From assembly GCA_903925435.1 (NCBI GenBank), contig CAIYFF010000116.1:1-9349 (forward strand): a stretch of 9,349 nucleotides of DNA, given 5' to 3'. The notes beneath the pieces are model-generated. The model saw nothing but the letters and a program-made list of their open reading frames with translations. It was not told the origin of the DNA and ran no database searches. Position 1 is the stretch's first letter; every line of letters begins with the position of its first letter. This document shows positions 6,710 through 9,349 of the stretch, in pieces. The translations under genes were made by a program, and so were the position numbers. The stretch is from an uncultured Planctomycetota bacterium (GTDB lineage: Bacteria > Planctomycetota > UBA1135 > UBA2386).

Positions 6710-8712
6710 GTCGGCTCGGGGTCGCCTTGCGTTGGCGCGGACGGCGCAGCGCCGGCCTCGGGATCCATCGCGTACTTCTCCAGCTTGCGCTGCAACGCGA
6801 AGCGCGACAGGCCGAGCATCTCCGCGGACCGGCTCTTGTTGCCGCCGGACTTCGCCCATGCCTTCTTGATCTCGCGCACCTCCAACTCCACGACCATGTC
6901 GGGCAAGGTCGTGCCACGTTCCGCCGGCACACTGCCGTCGTCAGCAAACACCGGCGCCACGTCGCGACCGCCTGCGAGCACGTGCGGCGCCAGATGCGTC
7001 TCCAGGATCACGCCATCGCACAGGATCGAGGCGCGGCGAAGCTCGTTCTGCAACTCGCGCACGTTGCCCGGCCACGCGTATTCCAGCAGTCGTTGCAGCG
7101 CCGCGGGATCCAGCCGAACGCGCCCATGTTGCGGATGCAGCGTTTCGGCGAGGAAGCGCTTCGTCAGCAGCGGGATGTCTTCGCGACGCTCACGCAGCGG
7201 CGGCAGCGTGATCGGCAGCACCGAGATTCGGTAGTAGAGGTCCTCGCGGAAGTCGCCCTCGCGCACGAGTTCTTCGAGGTTGCGATTGGTCGCAGTGATC
7301 AGGCGCACGTCGACCTTCTTGGTCTCGCTGCTGCCGAGCGGCCGCACCTCGCCTTCCTGCAATGCTCGGAGCAGCTTCTTCTGCAGGTCGAGCGTCATGT
7401 CGCCGACCTCGTCGAGGAACAGCACGCCGCCGTCCGCGCGTTCGAGCAGTCCCTTCTTGGTTCCCGTGGCTCCAGTGAACGCGCCCTTCACGTAGCCGAA
7501 CAACTCGGACTCGAGCAGCGACTCCGGCAACGCGGCGCAGTTCTCGCTGACGAACGATTTCTGCGCACGTCGGCTCTGCGAATGGATCGCGCGCGCCACC
7601 AGCTCCTTGCCCGTGCCCGACTCGCCGGTGATCAGCACCGGATCTTCGGCGTCGATGTACTTGTCGAGCAACGCGAACACGGCGCGCATCGCGCGGCCTT
7701 GGCCGACGATGAACTTGTAGTCGTGCTTGGTCCGAACGCCGCTCGACTCGATCGCGAGCTCTTCGCGGATCTCGCTGAGCTCGGCGGTCTTCTGCTGCAG
7801 TTGCCCGCGCAACGCCGCATTGAGTTGATCGACGCGCGACAACGCCTGCTGCAAATCGAGGCTGCGGCGCTCCAGTTCGTCGCGACCTCGCGCGTTCTGG
7901 ATCGCGACGCCCGCATAGTCGCACAGCGACGTGAGCAACTGCTTCTCGCGCTCGCCGAACACTTGCTGTTGCAGTCGATTGTCGACGTAGAGCACGCCGC
8001 CGACCTTGCCCTGGATCCGAATCGGCAAGCACAGCACCGAACGCAGCCGCAGGTCGGCGACGGACTGCAGGTCGCGGAATCGGTCGTCCTGCTGCGCGTT
8101 CGTCGTCAGCTCCGTTCGGCCCGATGCGAGCACGCGGCGCGCGATCGTGCGCGACACCTTGTGCTCCGGCGACAGCACCTCTTCTTGCGCGAAGTTGCGC
8201 GCGACCTCGACGTTCTGCTCGTCGCCAGCGCCGAGGATCAGGAAGCCGCGTTCCGCGGAAGCGAGTTCGATCGCCGCGTCGACGATCTGCGTCAGCAAGC
8301 GCGATAGTTCGCGCTGCTCGTTCAACGCCGTCGCAATCGACAAGAACGTCGACAGGTCGTGCGAGCTGCGCGCGTCGCCAGTGAGGCGCGTGTCCTCGAC
8401 GGACGCGTGCTCCTCCGCGGGCACCGACAGCGTGATCTCGTAGCCGCCGCACGAGAACGACTCGCCGGGTCGCAACTCCGCGCGGACCACCGGCCGGTTG
8501 CGAAGCCGCGCCGGGTTCTGCGCGCCGAGGTCGACCAGCGCAAAGCCGCCGTCGACGCGTTCGATGCGGCAGTGCATGCGCGAGATCAGACGATCTGGCA
8601 GCGACAGATCGCACTCGTTGGAGCGGCCGATCGTCACAACGTCCTGACGGAACGCGTGCGTCTCCGTCTGGCCGTCGCGGGCCACGAGCAACAGGAAGGT
8701 TCCGGAGGACAT
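6706..8712 (-). CDS. FHA-GAF-AAA+-Fis sigma54-dependent transcriptional activator
   Basis: This 668-residue enhancer-binding protein activates RNA polymerase carrying sigma54 by ATP hydrolysis. It has an N-terminal FHA domain (about 22-98) with IGRS (R30) and SRMH (S44-H47); a GAF domain (about 125-275); a coiled-coil linker (about 277-322); a sigma54-interaction AAA+ domain (about 333-560) with Walker A GESGTGKE (363-370), an intact GAFTGA loop (410-415) that contacts sigma54, Walker B FLDE (432-435) and WPGNVREL; and a C-terminal Fis-type helix-turn-helix (about 607-646). FHA domains bind phosphothreonine, and GAF domains bind small ligands or mediate dimers. There is no receiver domain, so input should come through FHA or GAF rather than a histidine kinase. 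The ATG at 8712 has no Shine-Dalgarno. The 104 bp upstream, to the GT9 stop, show no promoter I can support. Its stop overlaps the kinase start. Confidence 0.95.
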   Translation of the reverse strand: MSSGTFLLLVARDGQTETHAFRQDVVTIGRSNECDLSLPDRLISRMHCRIERVDGGFALVDLGAQNPARLRNRPVVRAELRPGESFSCGGYEITLSVPAEEHASVEDTRLTGDARSSHDLSTFLSIATALNEQRELSRLLTQIVDAAIELASAERGFLILGAGDEQNVEVARNFAQEEVLSPEHKVSRTIARRVLASGRTELTTNAQQDDRFRDLQSVADLRLRSVLCLPIRIQGKVGGVLYVDNRLQQQVFGEREKQLLTSLCDYAGVAIQNARGRDELERRSLDLQQALSRVDQLNAALRGQLQQKTAELSEIREELAIESSGVRTKHDYKFIVGQGRAMRAVFALLDKYIDAEDPVLITGESGTGKELVARAIHSQSRRAQKSFVSENCAALPESLLESELFGYVKGAFTGATGTKKGLLERADGGVLFLDEVGDMTLDLQKKLLRALQEGEVRPLGSSETKKVDVRLITATNRNLEELVREGDFREDLYYRISVLPITLPPLRERREDIPLLTKRFLAETLHPQHGRVRLDPAALQRLLEYAWPGNVRELQNELRRASILCDGVILETHLAPHVLAGGRDVAPVFADDGSVPAERGTTLPDMVVELEVREIKKAWAKSGGNKSRSAEMLGLSRFALQRKLEKYAMDPEAGAAPSAPTQGDPEPT

Positions 8713-8816
8713 GGTGCGGTCGAGGGGTCGCGGCCGTGTGCAACCTTGTTAGCCGACGCGCGCCGCCACGGCGACCCCCGAGCCCTGGACTTCGCAGCAG
8801 AACCTGCGCGCGCCTG

Positions 8817-9349
8817 TCAGCCGAACTTCGCGAGCAGCGCGTCGCCGGCCTGCTCGACCTCGTCGACGCTGATGTCGCGCATGCATTGATGATGGCCGAG
8901 CGGACACACCTTCTTCTGGCACGGCATGCAGGGCAGCTTCTTTTGGATCAGCGTCGTGCGTTCGAGGCAGTAGTCGGTGTAGCGGCTGTCGGTCGGCCCC
9001 ATCAGACACACCACGGGGCGATCGAATGCGACGGCAAGGTGCCGCGGACCGGTGTCGCCGGTGATCATCAGCGCACAGCGCGCGACGAGCGCAGACAGCC
9101 GATCGAGCGACAGCACGGGATCGACGAGCGCGAGAACGCCCGCGTCCTGTGCGATGCGCTTGCCGAGTTCCACTTCGGCGGGACCGACGGTCACGATCGA
9201 GCGATAGCCCTTCTGCGCGTAGCGGCGCGCGATCTCCGAGAATCGCTCGGGCATCCAAAGCTTGCTCGCGCCGAAGTTGGCGCCGACGACGAACAGCACG
9301 ATCCGTTCGTGCGCGCCGATGCCAAGCCTGGACATGTGCGCATCGACCC
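8817..9349 (-). CDS. waaF: GT9 family glycosyltransferase, probable lipopolysaccharide heptosyltransferase II, N-terminal half outside window
   Basis: This is the C-terminal half of a GT9 enzyme; such enzymes transfer heptose from ADP-heptose to the inner core of lipopolysaccharide at the cytoplasmic face of the inner membrane. About 177 residues are visible against a usual 340-360, and the frame stays open to the right edge, so the methionine at 9335 is internal. Seen here are a GANFGASKLWMPERF segment (substrate-side loop with the K-x-W-x-P pattern), SLDRLSALVARC, GDTGPRHLAVAF (nucleotide-sugar binding), and GPTDSRYTDY. Near the end four cysteines are spaced C-x2-C-x4-C-x6-C (8883-8930, LPCMPC to HHQCM), a tail I associate with heptosyltransferase II-like members. 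GT9 membership is firm. The waaF assignment is probable, since other GT9 enzymes use different sugars. It precedes the regulator in the same direction by 104 bp. Confidence 0.85.
   Translation of the reverse strand, partial: VDAHMSRLGIGAHERIVLFVVGANFGASKLWMPERFSEIARRYAQKGYRSIVTVGPAEVELGKRIAQDAGVLALVDPVLSLDRLSALVARCALMITGDTGPRHLAVAFDRPVVCLMGPTDSRYTDYCLERTTLIQKKLPCMPCQKKVCPLGHHQCMRDISVDEVEQAGDALLAKFG

Noticed and set aside
6710..6859. Possible 50-residue N-terminal extension of the kinase
   Set aside because: The extra residues are an Arg-rich shadow of the regulator's 3' end, and the kinase fold starts just after the ATG at 6709.
6727..8307. Open frame of 526 codons on the + strand
   Set aside because: It is antisense to the FHA-GAF-sigma54 activator, whose domains are unmistakable; the product is low-complexity with no recognised motif.
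8917..8931. TGGCAC followed by GC, resembling a sigma54 -24/-12 promoter on the + strand
   Set aside because: The -12 element lacks TTGC, and the site lies inside the GT9 coding region, pointing away from any leftward gene it could serve.

Overview
The window is a GC-rich, gene-dense bacterial chromosomal segment. It holds seven protein-coding genes, two of them cut by the window edges. I see no RNA gene, mobile element, CRISPR array or long repeat. The host is most likely a Gram-negative bacterium with lipopolysaccharide, because there is a heptosyltransferase-type GT9 enzyme at the right edge. A large membrane-anchored Ser/Thr kinase next to an FHA-GAF-sigma54 activator, together with mostly absent Shine-Dalgarno sequences, fits Planctomycetota best. 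Myxococcota or a related lineage is a reasonable alternative. This placement is inference from gene content only.

Left part (1-2124): a Cys/Met-metabolism PLP enzyme of the trans-sulfuration family reads leftward off the edge (1-1156). It is separated by 87 bp from a rightward pair: a JAMM-motif (M67/Prok-JAB) metallopeptidase-like protein (1244-1735) and a holo-ACP synthase, acpS (1732-2124). The pair overlaps by four bases (GTGA), so the two are probably translated in a coupled way.

Middle (2233-3432): an unrecognised predicted lipoprotein with helical, TPR-like repeats in its C-terminal half. It ends 22 bp from the stop codon of the convergent gene that follows. A GC-only hairpin fills that gap and is a candidate bidirectional terminator.

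Right part (3455-9349), all leftward: a GT9 heptosyltransferase fragment, then a 668-residue FHA-GAF-AAA+-Fis sigma54 enhancer-binding protein, then a 1084-residue Ser/Thr kinase with one membrane helix and a very long region beyond it. The last two overlap by four bases (ATGA). The likely logic is a membrane kinase that senses something outside the cytoplasm through its C-terminal part and signals to the FHA-bearing transcription activator made from the same message, which then drives sigma54 promoters. The targets are not visible here.

Nothing here amounts to a clearly new defence or mobile system. The items most worth following up are the coupled kinase/activator module with its unclassified sensor region, and the JAMM protein placed between a sulfur amino-acid enzyme and acpS.
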